From: Candidatus Eremiobacterota bacterium
GTDB taxonomy: Bacteria > Vulcanimicrobiota > Vulcanimicrobiia > Vulcanimicrobiales > Vulcanimicrobiaceae
Direction of reading: 5' to 3'
Assembly: GCA_019235885.1 (NCBI GenBank)
Contig: JAFAKB010000091.1
Location: 32,379-96,378, forward strand
DNA: 64,000 bases
Below are positions 9,282 through 16,351 of this stretch, piece by piece. The position numbers were made by a program, and so were the translations under genes. The notes below the pieces were generated by a model, which was not told the origin of the DNA, ran no database searches, and saw only the letters and a list, made by a program, of their open reading frames with translations. Position 1 is the first letter of the stretch. Every line of letters starts with the position of its first letter.

Positions 9282-9413
9282 TCAGCCGCAGCCGCAGACC
9301 CAGTGGCCGTTTACGAAACGGCAGATGAGCGGACACGCCGCCGCCGGCTGAGGCGGTGAGGCGTACGTGAACAGAAGCGCCGCGGCAAGCGCGCCGAGAA
9401 GCAGCCGTTTCAT
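9282..9413 (-). CDS. tiny secreted Cys-rich peptide (43 aa)
   Basis: 43 aa. A clear signal peptide ('MKRLLLGALAAALLFTYA', small residues before 'AAA') precedes an 18-residue C-terminus with four cysteines in the pattern C-x3-C-x8-C-x-C ending 'CGCG'. The ATG at 9413 is chosen because it starts directly at the signal peptide. It begins 5 nt after the stop of a similar peptide gene (9419-9607), so the two are co-transcribed. Both lie downstream of two radical SAM enzymes on the same strand. They could be secreted disulfide peptides or precursors of a modified peptide. No known family was recognised. Confidence 0.65.
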   Translation of the reverse strand: MKRLLLGALAAALLFTYASPPQPAAACPLICRFVNGHWVCGCG

Positions 9414-9418
9414 GACGG

Positions 9419-9607
9419 TCACGCCTTCACGCAGAAGCAGCCGTATTTGTTGCAGCGATACACGTAGCCGGGCTGACACGTGATGAACGACGTTGCCGGC
9501 GTGAACGCTGCGGAGCGCGGCTGCGCGCCGGTACCGGGTGTCGCGGCGAGCACTGCCGCCGCCAGAAAGAGAGCGCCTGCGATACGTTTCCCGAGCATAG
9601 TCGACAT
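9419..9607 (-). CDS. small secreted Cys-rich peptide (62 aa)
   Basis: 62 aa. A signal peptide (about residues 1-32, 'ALFLAAAVLAATPGTGAQ') is followed by a short spacer and 'TCQPGYVYRCNKYGCFCVKA', four cysteines as C-x7-C-x4-C-x-C. A perfect GGAGGT lies 5 nt before the ATG at 9607, which fixes the start and indicates strong translation. The C-terminal C-x-C is shared with the neighbour at 9282-9413, so the two look like diverged paralogues. It starts 120 nt after the radical SAM gene ends. The function is unknown; a secreted, possibly modified peptide is the inference. Confidence 0.7.
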   Translation of the reverse strand: MSTMLGKRIAGALFLAAAVLAATPGTGAQPRSAAFTPATSFITCQPGYVYRCNKYGCFCVKA

Positions 9608-9727
9608 TCGAACCTCCAATCGGTGAATACGGCGGTTAGCCCGCGTCTGGAAAGTGTAGTCCTCGAGTCCGCGCGAGGCAACAGGCGGCGCGCCGCCGGC
9701 TCGCTGGCGCGCCGCTCGGCTCGGCGT

Positions 9728-11140
9728 TCAGGTTGCGCTGAGCGCCGCGAGCAGCACGTCGGCGGCGCTTCGCGCGGCGCGCATCGCGTCGTCGTGGTGC
9801 GCTTGTGCCTGCGCGATGTCGGCGGCGCAGAACGGGCAGGCCGGCGTTCCGGCGAAGACGTGGCGGAAGCAGCTGTAGCAGACGATCAGCTCGCCGCTCG
9901 CACCCGCGTCGCGCGGCGTAAGGTCGAGCGGGACGACGTCCGCGGGACGGCCGTCGCTCGTCTCGACGACGATTTCGAACAGCCCGAAGTCGAACGAAGT
10001 CCCCGGCGCAGCCGCGACCTGGCGCACCGATTCGCGCAAGCCTTGCCGCGCGAGCTCTTCCGCACGGTGGTGGCAGTACGGGTTCTCGCCGGGCTTGCCG
10101 AACATGCTGTGCGACATCCAGGTGCAGCCCGCGCGGCAGACGCTGGCATAGTAGCACGACTTGCAGAAGCCCCAGTTCGCGCTCTCGCCGCGCGCGAACG
10201 CGATCTGCGGCGCGGTGTTCCAGATCGTCGTCAGATCGATCTCGTGCGTGTTGCCGCCCACGTAGCCGTCGGTCGGCAGCGACGGACAGCCTTTCACGTT
10301 GCCGTCCGCTTCGATGCCCATCACGTTTTGGCCGCCCGGACAGCCGGCGTAGTGAACGCTCTCCAAACCGGTGCCGCGCAGCCGTCCTTCGTACGGGCCG
10401 AAGTAGCCGATGTTGTTCGCCGGCTGCATCAGCACGCCGTGGTCGTGCGCGCGGCGCTGCAGGGCGGCCAGCTTCGGCATCAGCTCCAGCATCTGGTGCG
10501 GCTGCAGCATCATCGCCCAGTTCTCGCTGGCGCGTCCCATCGGAACGGTGAGCGCGATCTGCCACGCTTGGGCGCCGGCGTCGATGAGCACGTCCAGGAT
10601 CGCGTCGAGCTGCTCGAACGACCGCTTCGTGATCGCGGTGTTGGCGCCGGCCGGGATGCCGTGCGCGCGCAAGCGCTTCAGCGAGGCGACGGCGGCGTCG
10701 AACGAGCCGGGGACGCCGCGCAGCGCGTCGTGCACCTCGCGCAGCCCGTCGATCGAGATCCCGGCCGCCTTCAAGCCCGCCGCTTTCGCGGCGCGAACGC
10801 GCTCTTCGGTGAGATTGCGCCCGCCGCTCTGCAGCGTGCACTCGATCCCGGCCGCGGTGATCGCGGCGATGATCTGCGCGAAGTCCCTGCGCAGGTACGC
10901 CTCGCCGCCGATCAGCGTGATCTCGCGCGTGCCGAGCGCGGCGAGCTGCGCGACGACGTCGAGACACTCCGCCGTCGTCAGCTCGTGCGGGCGTTTGCGG
11001 CCGGCGCGCGAGCCGCAGTGCCCGCACTTCAGGTCGCACGCCAGCGTGATCTCCCACACCACGTGCACCGGGCGGTGCGCCGCGCGGTCGAGATCGGTGA
11101 CGTACCGATTCGGCTTCGGCGCACCACCCGTGTCGCGCAT
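9728..11140 (-). CDS. radical SAM/SPASM peptide-modifying enzyme, copy 1
   Basis: 470 aa. The radical SAM motif CxxxCxxC is at Cys35/39/42 ('LACDLKCGHC'), followed by 'LIGGEAYLRRDF' (the GGE SAM-binding motif) and a barrel. From about residue 265 there is a SPASM-type cluster region: 'YAGCPGG', 'VKGCPSLP', 'CKSCYYASVCRAGCTWM' and a later Cys before 'HHRAEE'. A further 'CYSCFRHVFAGTPACPFC' near residue 425 looks like a zinc ribbon. SPASM enzymes typically modify ribosomal peptides. The ATG at 11140 lies 5 nt after the DUF1843-like gene stop, so that small protein is the likely partner or substrate. It is clearly paralogous to the enzyme at 11496-12917. Confidence 0.9.
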   Translation of the reverse strand: MRDTGGAPKPNRYVTDLDRAAHRPVHVVWEITLACDLKCGHCGSRAGRKRPHELTTAECLDVVAQLAALGTREITLIGGEAYLRRDFAQIIAAITAAGIECTLQSGGRNLTEERVRAAKAAGLKAAGISIDGLREVHDALRGVPGSFDAAVASLKRLRAHGIPAGANTAITKRSFEQLDAILDVLIDAGAQAWQIALTVPMGRASENWAMMLQPHQMLELMPKLAALQRRAHDHGVLMQPANNIGYFGPYEGRLRGTGLESVHYAGCPGGQNVMGIEADGNVKGCPSLPTDGYVGGNTHEIDLTTIWNTAPQIAFARGESANWGFCKSCYYASVCRAGCTWMSHSMFGKPGENPYCHHRAEELARQGLRESVRQVAAAPGTSFDFGLFEIVVETSDGRPADVVPLDLTPRDAGASGELIVCYSCFRHVFAGTPACPFCAADIAQAQAHHDDAMRAARSAADVLLAALSAT

Positions 11141-11145
11141 CGCCG

Positions 11146-11376
11146 CTATCCGGCTTTGTTGAGCGCAGCCTCGAGCTCTTTGAGCGCGTCTTCGACTTCC
11201 TTGACTTTCTCCTGGGACGCGCCTTCCTTTTTCTGCAGCGCCGCGCGGGCCTCGGCGGCGATCTTGCGCATCTCTTCCTTGTCGCCGCGCTTGATGCAAT
11301 CGTGGATGATCACGCCGTAGAACGCATGGATCGGCCGCCCGTCGCCGCCGTAGCCGCCACCTGACTGATATGACAT
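11146..11376 (-). CDS. DUF1843-like small protein, copy 1 (candidate substrate/partner of radical SAM enzyme)
   Basis: 76 aa. A Gly-rich N-terminus ('SGGGYGGDG') is followed by 'FYGVIIHDCIKRGDKEEMRK', which matches the pattern I know for DUF1843 domains (YGxxIxxAIxxGDxxxM). A charged coiled-coil helix ends in 'ELEAALNKAG'. There is no signal peptide. AAGGA sits about 8 nt before the ATG. It ends 5 nt before radical SAM copy 1. The Gly-rich leader and tight pairing suggest a ribosomally made substrate or a recognition chaperone; neither role is shown by the sequence alone. Confidence 0.75.
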   Translation of the reverse strand: MSYQSGGGYGGDGRPIHAFYGVIIHDCIKRGDKEEMRKIAAEARAALQKKEGASQEKVKEVEDALKELEAALNKAG

Positions 11377-11495
11377 GAGCTCGTCCTTCCCGGAGGTCGA
11401 GAGGTAGTAGGGGAGGCTCGCTTTACCAGGCATTCCGGTCGGCTTCCTGCAACCGCAGCAAGGCCGAGCCGGCGGCCATGCGGATCGTGCGGCCG

Positions 11496-12917
11496 TTACC
11501 GGGCGGGCAGCCGCTCGAGCGCCGACAGGCGCACCAACAGGAGCTGCGCCGCCGCGCGGGCTTCGGCCAGCACCGCGGCATGGCGCTCGCGCGCCGCCTC
11601 GACGCCGGCGCCGCAGAACGGGCACTCCGTGGTGCCCGCAAAGACGTGCCGCCGGCAGCCGTAGCAGACGACGAGCCGCTCGCGATTCGCGTTCGCGTCA
11701 CGCGGCGTCGAGTCGGTTGCCTCGACCGCGCTCGCGGCGCCGTCGCGCGTCTCGACGATCAGCTCGAAGCGGCCGTGGTCGAACGGCGTGCCGGGCGCCG
11801 CTGCGACCTGGCGGATCCGCTCGCGCAGCCCTTGCCGCTCCAGCTCGAGCGCGCGGTGGTGGCAGAACGGGTTGTTGCCGGGTTTTCCGAGCAGGCTGTG
11901 CGCCATCCAGGTGCAGCCGCCGCGGCAGACGTCCTGGTAATAGCAGCTCTTGCAGAATCCCCACTGCGGCTCGCGGCGCTCGCGCGAGAACGAGAGCTCA
12001 GGCGTCTCGAGCCAGATCGTCGTGAGATCGAACTCGCGCACGTTGCCGCCGGCGTACGCGTCGGTCGGCAGCGAGGGACAGCCTTTCACCGTCCCGTCGG
12101 CCTCGATCCCGATCGTGTTCTGCCCTCCGAGACAGCCTTCGTAGTGAACCGCTTCGAAGCCGTTTCCGCGCAGCTCGCCTTCGTGCGGGCCGAAGTAGCC
12201 GACGTTGTTGCCAATCTGCAGCAGCACGCCGCTGCGCGCAGCGCGCTCGAAGAGCGCGGCGAGCTTCGGCAGCACCTCGAGCATCTGGTACGGCTGAAGG
12301 ATCATCTCGGGGTGATCGCCGGCGCGCCCCATCGGAACCGTGAGCTGCAGCTGCCAGTTCTTCGCGCCCGCCGCGATGACGACGTCGAGCACGTCGTCGA
12401 GCTCCTCCAAGACGTGCGCGGTGATCTGCGTGTTCACGCTGGTCGGAAGACCGTGCTCGCGCAGGCGGTGCAGCGCAGCGACCGCAGCGTCGAACGAGCC
12501 GCGCACGCCGCGCAGCTCGTCGTGCAGCGCGCGCGTTCCGTCGAGCGAGATGCCGGCCGCGGTCAAGCCCGCTTCGACGGCGGCGGCGATCCGCGCGTCG
12601 TTCAGGTTGCGCCCGCCGCTCTGCAGCGTGCACTGCATCCCGGCGGCGCGGACGGCGGCGATGATCTGCGCGAAGTCGCGGCGCAGGTACGCTTCGCCGC
12701 CGATCAGCGTGACCTCGCGCGTCCCCAGCGCCGCCAGCTCGGCGACGACCTGCAGGCACTCCTCGGTCGAAAGCTCTTTCGCGCGCGCTTTGCCGGCGCG
12801 CGAGCCGCAGTGCCCGCATTTCAGATCGCACGCGAGCGTGATCTCCCAGACGGCGTGCACCGGCCGGGACGCGGACCGGTCGAGCCGCGTGAGGAAGCGG
12901 TTCGGCCGGTCCCTCAC
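11496..12917 (-). CDS. radical SAM/SPASM peptide-modifying enzyme, copy 2
   Basis: 473 aa, collinear with copy 1. CxxxCxxC is at Cys30/34/37 within the same 'LACDLKCGHC'. 'LIGGEAYLRRDFAQIIAA' is identical in part, the SPASM-like cysteines are 'CLGGQNTIG', 'VKGCPSLP' and 'CKSCYYQDVCRGGCTWM', and the extra zinc ribbon is 'CYGCRRHVFAGTTECPFC'. The GTG start at 12917 lies 2 nt after the stop of the upstream DUF1843-like gene and aligns with the start of copy 1. It is expected to act in the cytoplasm on a peptide substrate. The duplication of gene plus partner implies two related products. Confidence 0.9.
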   Translation of the reverse strand: MRDRPNRFLTRLDRSASRPVHAVWEITLACDLKCGHCGSRAGKARAKELSTEECLQVVAELAALGTREVTLIGGEAYLRRDFAQIIAAVRAAGMQCTLQSGGRNLNDARIAAAVEAGLTAAGISLDGTRALHDELRGVRGSFDAAVAALHRLREHGLPTSVNTQITAHVLEELDDVLDVVIAAGAKNWQLQLTVPMGRAGDHPEMILQPYQMLEVLPKLAALFERAARSGVLLQIGNNVGYFGPHEGELRGNGFEAVHYEGCLGGQNTIGIEADGTVKGCPSLPTDAYAGGNVREFDLTTIWLETPELSFSRERREPQWGFCKSCYYQDVCRGGCTWMAHSLLGKPGNNPFCHHRALELERQGLRERIRQVAAAPGTPFDHGRFELIVETRDGAASAVEATDSTPRDANANRERLVVCYGCRRHVFAGTTECPFCGAGVEAARERHAAVLAEARAAAQLLLVRLSALERLPAR

Positions 12918-12919
12918 CG

Positions 12920-13219
12920 TCAGCTTTGTTCCGGCGGTTGCTGCGCCTTCGAGGCCCGCAGCTCGTTGATCTTTCCTTCGAGGTGGGTGAGCGCTTCGCG
13001 AACCTCGACGACTTCGTGCGACGCGCACTCGCGGAAATGCGTCGCCGCCGACGAGGTCGACTCCGAAATCTGCACGCCTTCTTGCGCGGCGCTGCGCGCG
13101 ATCGCGTGCCGCGCGGCGTCGGCAATGTGCTCCATCTCTTGCAGGTCGCCGCGTTTGGCGGCATCCCAGATCGCCGGCCCGTAGGGCGGCAGCGGTCCGC
13201 GGTCGGTGTTCTCAGCCAT
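12920..13219 (-). CDS. DUF1843-like small protein, copy 2
   Basis: 99 aa. 'LPPYGPAIWDAAKRGDLQEM' near residue 10 matches the DUF1843-type motif seen in copy 1. A helical region with 'SSAATHFRECASHEVVEVRE' and a charged tail follow. It lacks the Gly-rich N-terminus of copy 1 and is longer. It is the first gene of the minus-strand locus and is translationally close-coupled to radical SAM copy 2 (2-nt gap). Substrate, leader or chaperone function is inferred from the pairing only. Confidence 0.72.
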   Translation of the reverse strand: MAENTDRGPLPPYGPAIWDAAKRGDLQEMEHIADAARHAIARSAAQEGVQISESTSSAATHFRECASHEVVEVREALTHLEGKINELRASKAQQPPEQS

Positions 13220-13469
13220 TCACAGTTCCTCGCTGGCGCGAAGAAGCGCCTCGGTTCGAAGCGCCTCGGAGAAGTGTGTCACCTATGGTAGCAAGAGAGC
13301 CGTGCAGGGGCAAGCACGCCTGGATTTCCCGCGGGGGGTCTGGTTCCGTGCTTCAGAGGATGCGTCCCGAAAGCCGACGTGAAGGCAAGCGGGACATGGA
13401 ACGCATGGGTGCCGTACGAGCCCTATTCGGTCCAACGCTAGGCCATAACAGCATGCTGCACACCGCCTA
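13220..13469. other. non-coding stretch upstream of the radical SAM locus
   Basis: About 250 bases between the divergent DUF1843-like gene and the hairpin leader at 13470. I see no convincing reading frame on either strand. It should contain the promoter of the minus-strand radical SAM operon and that of the plus-strand genes that follow. No clear consensus promoter could be assigned. Confidence 0.5.
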
Positions 13470-13534
13470 GCAGGGCAGGAGGACCTCGGGTGGCTCGCCC
13501 GTAATGCCCTGCGTCCCAGGCCGTGAACTCGGCC
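13470..13534 (+). promoter_or_regulatory. hairpin-rich leader upstream of a mini-ORF (candidate structured RNA)
   Basis: A perfect 8-bp stem (gcagggca at 13470-13477 with tgccctgc at 13505-13512) encloses a smaller stem (cggg/cccg at 13487-13501) and an AGGAGG. A second stem, ggccg/cggcc (13519-13523 with 13530-13534), follows directly. The structure ends just before a strong Shine-Dalgarno (GGAGGGGGTGAG) and an ATG at 13550. The compact nested hairpins suggest a cis-regulatory or small RNA. It does not match any riboswitch class I know. Confidence 0.4.
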
Positions 13535-13549
13535 GGAGGGGGTGAGATC

Positions 13550-13693
13550 ATGCGCATGGTCGATGCGTCGGCGCGCGGTCGCCGAGTGCGGTTCGCACTT
13601 CAACGGCGGCTGTCGACCGTCGAAGCGTACGATGGGAAGACCGACGCATCGGACGGTGAAGCGGCCGATGCCTGCCGCGTACCTGTCCCGTAG
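13550..13693 (+). CDS. mini-ORF of 47 aa, hypothetical
   Basis: The reading frame starts at an ATG behind an unusually strong GGAGGGGGTGAG site and runs 47 codons. The protein is basic at the N-terminus ('MRMVDASARGRRVRFALQRR') and acidic in the middle, with one cysteine. No family is recognised and there is no signal peptide. It lies between the hairpin leader and the repeat protein at 13760 on the same strand and could be a leader peptide or a small partner. Support comes from the ribosome-binding site and position only. Confidence 0.35.
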   Translation: MRMVDASARGRRVRFALQRRLSTVEAYDGKTDASDGEAADACRVPVP

Positions 13694-13759
13694 GATACCG
13701 AATAAAGGCTTGCGCGCCGCGCAGCTTCTCGGGCGCGTGCGCTAGTAAGGGAGGCCCAA

Positions 13760-14497
13760 ATGTTGCCCATGACGCCACCTGCGATCGTTGCACAGGCAGC
13801 GAAGGCAGGTGTACCACACCGCCTCATAGTTCTTCAACCGGAGCAACCCTATACCGTGACAACCGGAGACGTCATTGAAATCCCTCTCTTTGATGGCAAC
13901 ATCGATCCGAGCACAGTCTCGCGTCGTGAGCTGCGGCCACTCGGCATGGTGAAATTGCCGTTGGAGACGTATGCAATTGGAAACGCCAAGACGAGCTCAC
14001 ATCGTGGAGCGGCATTTCTCGTCGTCGGGAGACCGACAGCGAGCTTTGAAACTCTAGGCGTCGTGTTAAAGATGCCCCAACTCAAGATCGCGAGCGCAAG
14101 TCAGCGTTACCTGCATTTCATGTACCGAGTGGTGAAAACCGAGCCTCCGCGACTCGGCGCGAGCAAAGGTGGGAATTTGGCAACGCCGTCCGCGTCCGAC
14201 AGCTGGTGTCTCGCAGAGAAGCAGCAATGGATGTTTCGAAAACAGAACTTCAGCTTGGACGATGCTTCCATTCGAGCGGCATATCACGAAGAGGGATGCG
14301 ACCGCCTCGGGCGGATCGATTTGATTCCGAGCAAAGGTGGGAATTCGGCAACGCCGTCCCGCGCGTCCGACAGCTGGTGTCTCGCAGAGAAGCAGCAATG
14401 GGCGTTTCGAAAACAGAACTTCAACGTCGACGACAAATCCATTCGAGCGGCGTATCACGAACAGAGATGCGACCGTCTCGGACCGATCGATCGCTAG
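13760..14497 (+). CDS. hypothetical protein with a tandem 56-residue duplication
   Basis: 245 aa, no family recognised. The N-terminal ~125 residues form a mixed alpha/beta region without a signal peptide. The C-terminus consists of two near-identical units beginning 'SKGGN.ATPS' and containing 'SDSWCLAEKQQW.FRKQNF' and 'IRAAYHE..CDRLG.ID'. The second unit has a one-codon insertion. GGGAGG lies 7 nt before the ATG. Base composition is visibly lower in GC than the surroundings, and the locus is isolated between two operons, so acquisition by transfer is plausible. Confidence 0.65.
   Translation: MLPMTPPAIVAQAAKAGVPHRLIVLQPEQPYTVTTGDVIEIPLFDGNIDPSTVSRRELRPLGMVKLPLETYAIGNAKTSSHRGAAFLVVGRPTASFETLGVVLKMPQLKIASASQRYLHFMYRVVKTEPPRLGASKGGNLATPSASDSWCLAEKQQWMFRKQNFSLDDASIRAAYHEEGCDRLGRIDLIPSKGGNSATPSRASDSWCLAEKQQWAFRKQNFNVDDKSIRAAYHEQRCDRLGPIDR
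14161..14493 (+). repeat. tandem direct repeat, two units of about 168 bp
   Basis: Unit 1 starts at 14161 and unit 2 at 14329, both with gagcaaaggtgggaatt. The period is 168 nt, 56 codons, so the reading frame is kept. Most differences are single substitutions, plus a 3-nt insertion in unit 2 near 14360. The high DNA similarity indicates a recent duplication inside the gene at 13760-14497. Confidence 0.9.
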
Positions 14498-14716
14498 ATT
14501 AGGCGATTTTCCGCTAAGCCTCCTGAGCGATCGGCTTCCGTCCAAGCGAGACCGCCACGACACGAGCTTGCTCGTTCTGCCCATGAAGCGATCTTAGCTC
14601 GGAGACAGCCCCGATTCCAACGTGACCACCACCGGACTTCCTGGTGACCGAGGCGCACTTTCGCCTGGGGTGACGCTGCGCGCAACTCGGCTCGGCTGCG
14701 GTGGTATGAGGCCAGC

Positions 14717-15493
14717 GTGAACGCGCTGCCGGAAGAAGCGGAATCGTTGGTCGCGCGGATCGAGGCGATGCTCGCCCAAGCCGAGCCGCTCTTGGCCGCA
14801 GGCGGGAGCGACGAGGCCGCGTACGCGCTGCGCGAGACCGAGCGGCGCTATCTTCCCGACACGCTGAAGGCGTACGAAGACATCCCGCCCGCGCGGCGCG
14901 ACGCGACCGCGCAAACGATGCTCGTCGAGCAGCTGCGGCTGCTGGAGCGCGCGACCGCGCAGCGCCTCGCCGCGCTCAGCGAGAGCGCCGAGACGGCACT
15001 GGCGGCGAACGCCGCCTTTTTGACGGAGCGGTTCGGCGCGCTCGAGACGCTCCCCGAGGCGCCGCCGGTCGAGGTCGTCGACCCCGCGAGCGCGCCGCCG
15101 GCGGCGCTCGTCCGGCGGCTGCTGGAGCGGCTCGAAGCCGAAGCCGGGCCCGAGCCGGCCGCGATCCTGGAGCACGCCGCGCTGCGGCTCGCGGAGGCGT
15201 TTCCCGCCATCGTGACGGTCCAGCGCGCGGGTTTTTTGGGCCGCGGTCCGGTCGAGCAGGTCGCGCTGGACGTCCCGCGCCGCGACGACTTGCTGCGCTA
15301 CGCGCTGGTGCGCACGCGCCAGGGTCACGTCGAGGCGACGGTGACGCGGTACCTGCGCGGGATCAAGAACAAGACCGTGGTCGTCGACGTCGGCGAGTGG
15401 ACCCACGGTCTCATCACCGACCTCGCCGCGTACGTCGAGCGCGAGCGCGCGGCGCGCGAGGTTCTCACCCGCCTCTTCAGGAGTGCACGATGA
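14717..15493 (+). CDS. XpaC-like helical protein of a TelA operon
   Basis: 258 aa, mainly helical, with 'RRYLPDTLKAYEDIP' near residue 43 and 'LLERATAQRLAALSESAETAL' after it. This pattern resembles XpaC-type proteins, which often accompany TelA. The C-terminal half, with 'GLITDLAAYVERERAAREVL', may be a second domain. No signal peptide or membrane segment is seen. It starts at a GTG and overlaps the next gene by 4 nt (ATGA), so it is the first gene of a three-gene operon. The XpaC relation is tentative. Confidence 0.5.
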   Translation: MNALPEEAESLVARIEAMLAQAEPLLAAGGSDEAAYALRETERRYLPDTLKAYEDIPPARRDATAQTMLVEQLRLLERATAQRLAALSESAETALAANAAFLTERFGALETLPEAPPVEVVDPASAPPAALVRRLLERLEAEAGPEPAAILEHAALRLAEAFPAIVTVQRAGFLGRGPVEQVALDVPRRDDLLRYALVRTRQGHVEATVTRYLRGIKNKTVVVDVGEWTHGLITDLAAYVERERAAREVLTRLFRSAR

Positions 15494-16350
15494 GCTTTTT
15501 CGGAATCGGACAAGGTCGCAACCAGCAGCAGTCGGACGTGCGAACGACCCAGGGCGGCGTCCCGCTCGACGCGGTCTCGCGCCTGCGGCGGATGCGCGGC
15601 GAAGGCGGTCCGCCGCTCTTCACCAGCGACCTCTCCGTCTCGGAGTTCGTGCTCCTGGAGCAGCTCGGCTGGCGGCCGCTGGGGCTCGTCCTCGGCAGCT
15701 CGATCTACCACGTCGGAATTCAGTACGGCAACTTTTATCAGAACCAGGAGCTGCAGTACCTGAGCGCGGCGATGTACGAGGCGCGCGAGCTGGCGATGTC
15801 GCGGATGGAAGAAGAGGCCGACGTGCTCGGCGCCGACGGCGTCGTCGGCGTGCGGCTCGAGGTCGGCGGCTACGACTGGGCCGAGAACGCGCTGGAGTTC
15901 ACCGCGCTCGGGACGGCGGTCAAAGCACCGGTCAGCGATACCGCGTGGCGCACGCGCGACAACAAGCCGTTCACCAGCGACTTCTCCGTGCAGGATTTCT
16001 ACAAGCTGGTCAGCTCGACCGGCTACGTGCCGCGCGAGCTCGTGCTCGGCAACTGCGTGTACCACATCGCGCACCAAGGCTTCGTGCAGCAGATGCGCAA
16101 CATCGGCGCCAACGTCGAGCTGAACAACTACACCGAAGCGATCTACGAGGCGCGCGAGCTCGCGATGGGCCGGATGCAGGCCGAAGCCGAAGCGCACGGC
16201 GCCGACGGGATCGTCGGGATGCAGATCGTCGAGAAGACGCACATCTGGTCGCCGCACGTGATCGAGTTCATGGCGATCGGCACGTCCGTAGAGAAGCGCG
16301 GCGAGCCGAAGCAAGTCCCGCTCACGTTCCAAGTCGGGCTCAACGACTAG
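15490..16350 (+). CDS. tandem YbjQ-type heavy-metal-binding-domain protein
   Basis: 286 aa made of two related halves (about 35-140 and 155-265). Each has 'PLFTSDLSVSEF/PFTSDFSVQDF', 'LGSSIYHV/LGNCVYHI', 'YEARELAM.RM..EA...GADG(V/I)VG' and a final beta strand. The helix plus GADGVVG strand is typical of YbjQ/UPF0145 domains, which form oligomeric rings and were named for presumed metal binding. It lies between the XpaC-like gene and telA, so a role in the same toxic-anion or envelope-stress operon is inferred. The overlap fixes the start. Confidence 0.75.
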   Translation: MSFFGIGQGRNQQQSDVRTTQGGVPLDAVSRLRRMRGEGGPPLFTSDLSVSEFVLLEQLGWRPLGLVLGSSIYHVGIQYGNFYQNQELQYLSAAMYEARELAMSRMEEEADVLGADGVVGVRLEVGGYDWAENALEFTALGTAVKAPVSDTAWRTRDNKPFTSDFSVQDFYKLVSSTGYVPRELVLGNCVYHIAHQGFVQQMRNIGANVELNNYTEAIYEARELAMGRMQAEAEAHGADGIVGMQIVEKTHIWSPHVIEFMAIGTSVEKRGEPKQVPLTFQVGLND

Positions 16351-16351
16351 C

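Noticed and set aside
14161..14493. Possible CRISPR-like array
   Set aside because: Only two long units with no spacers; it is an in-frame coding duplication.
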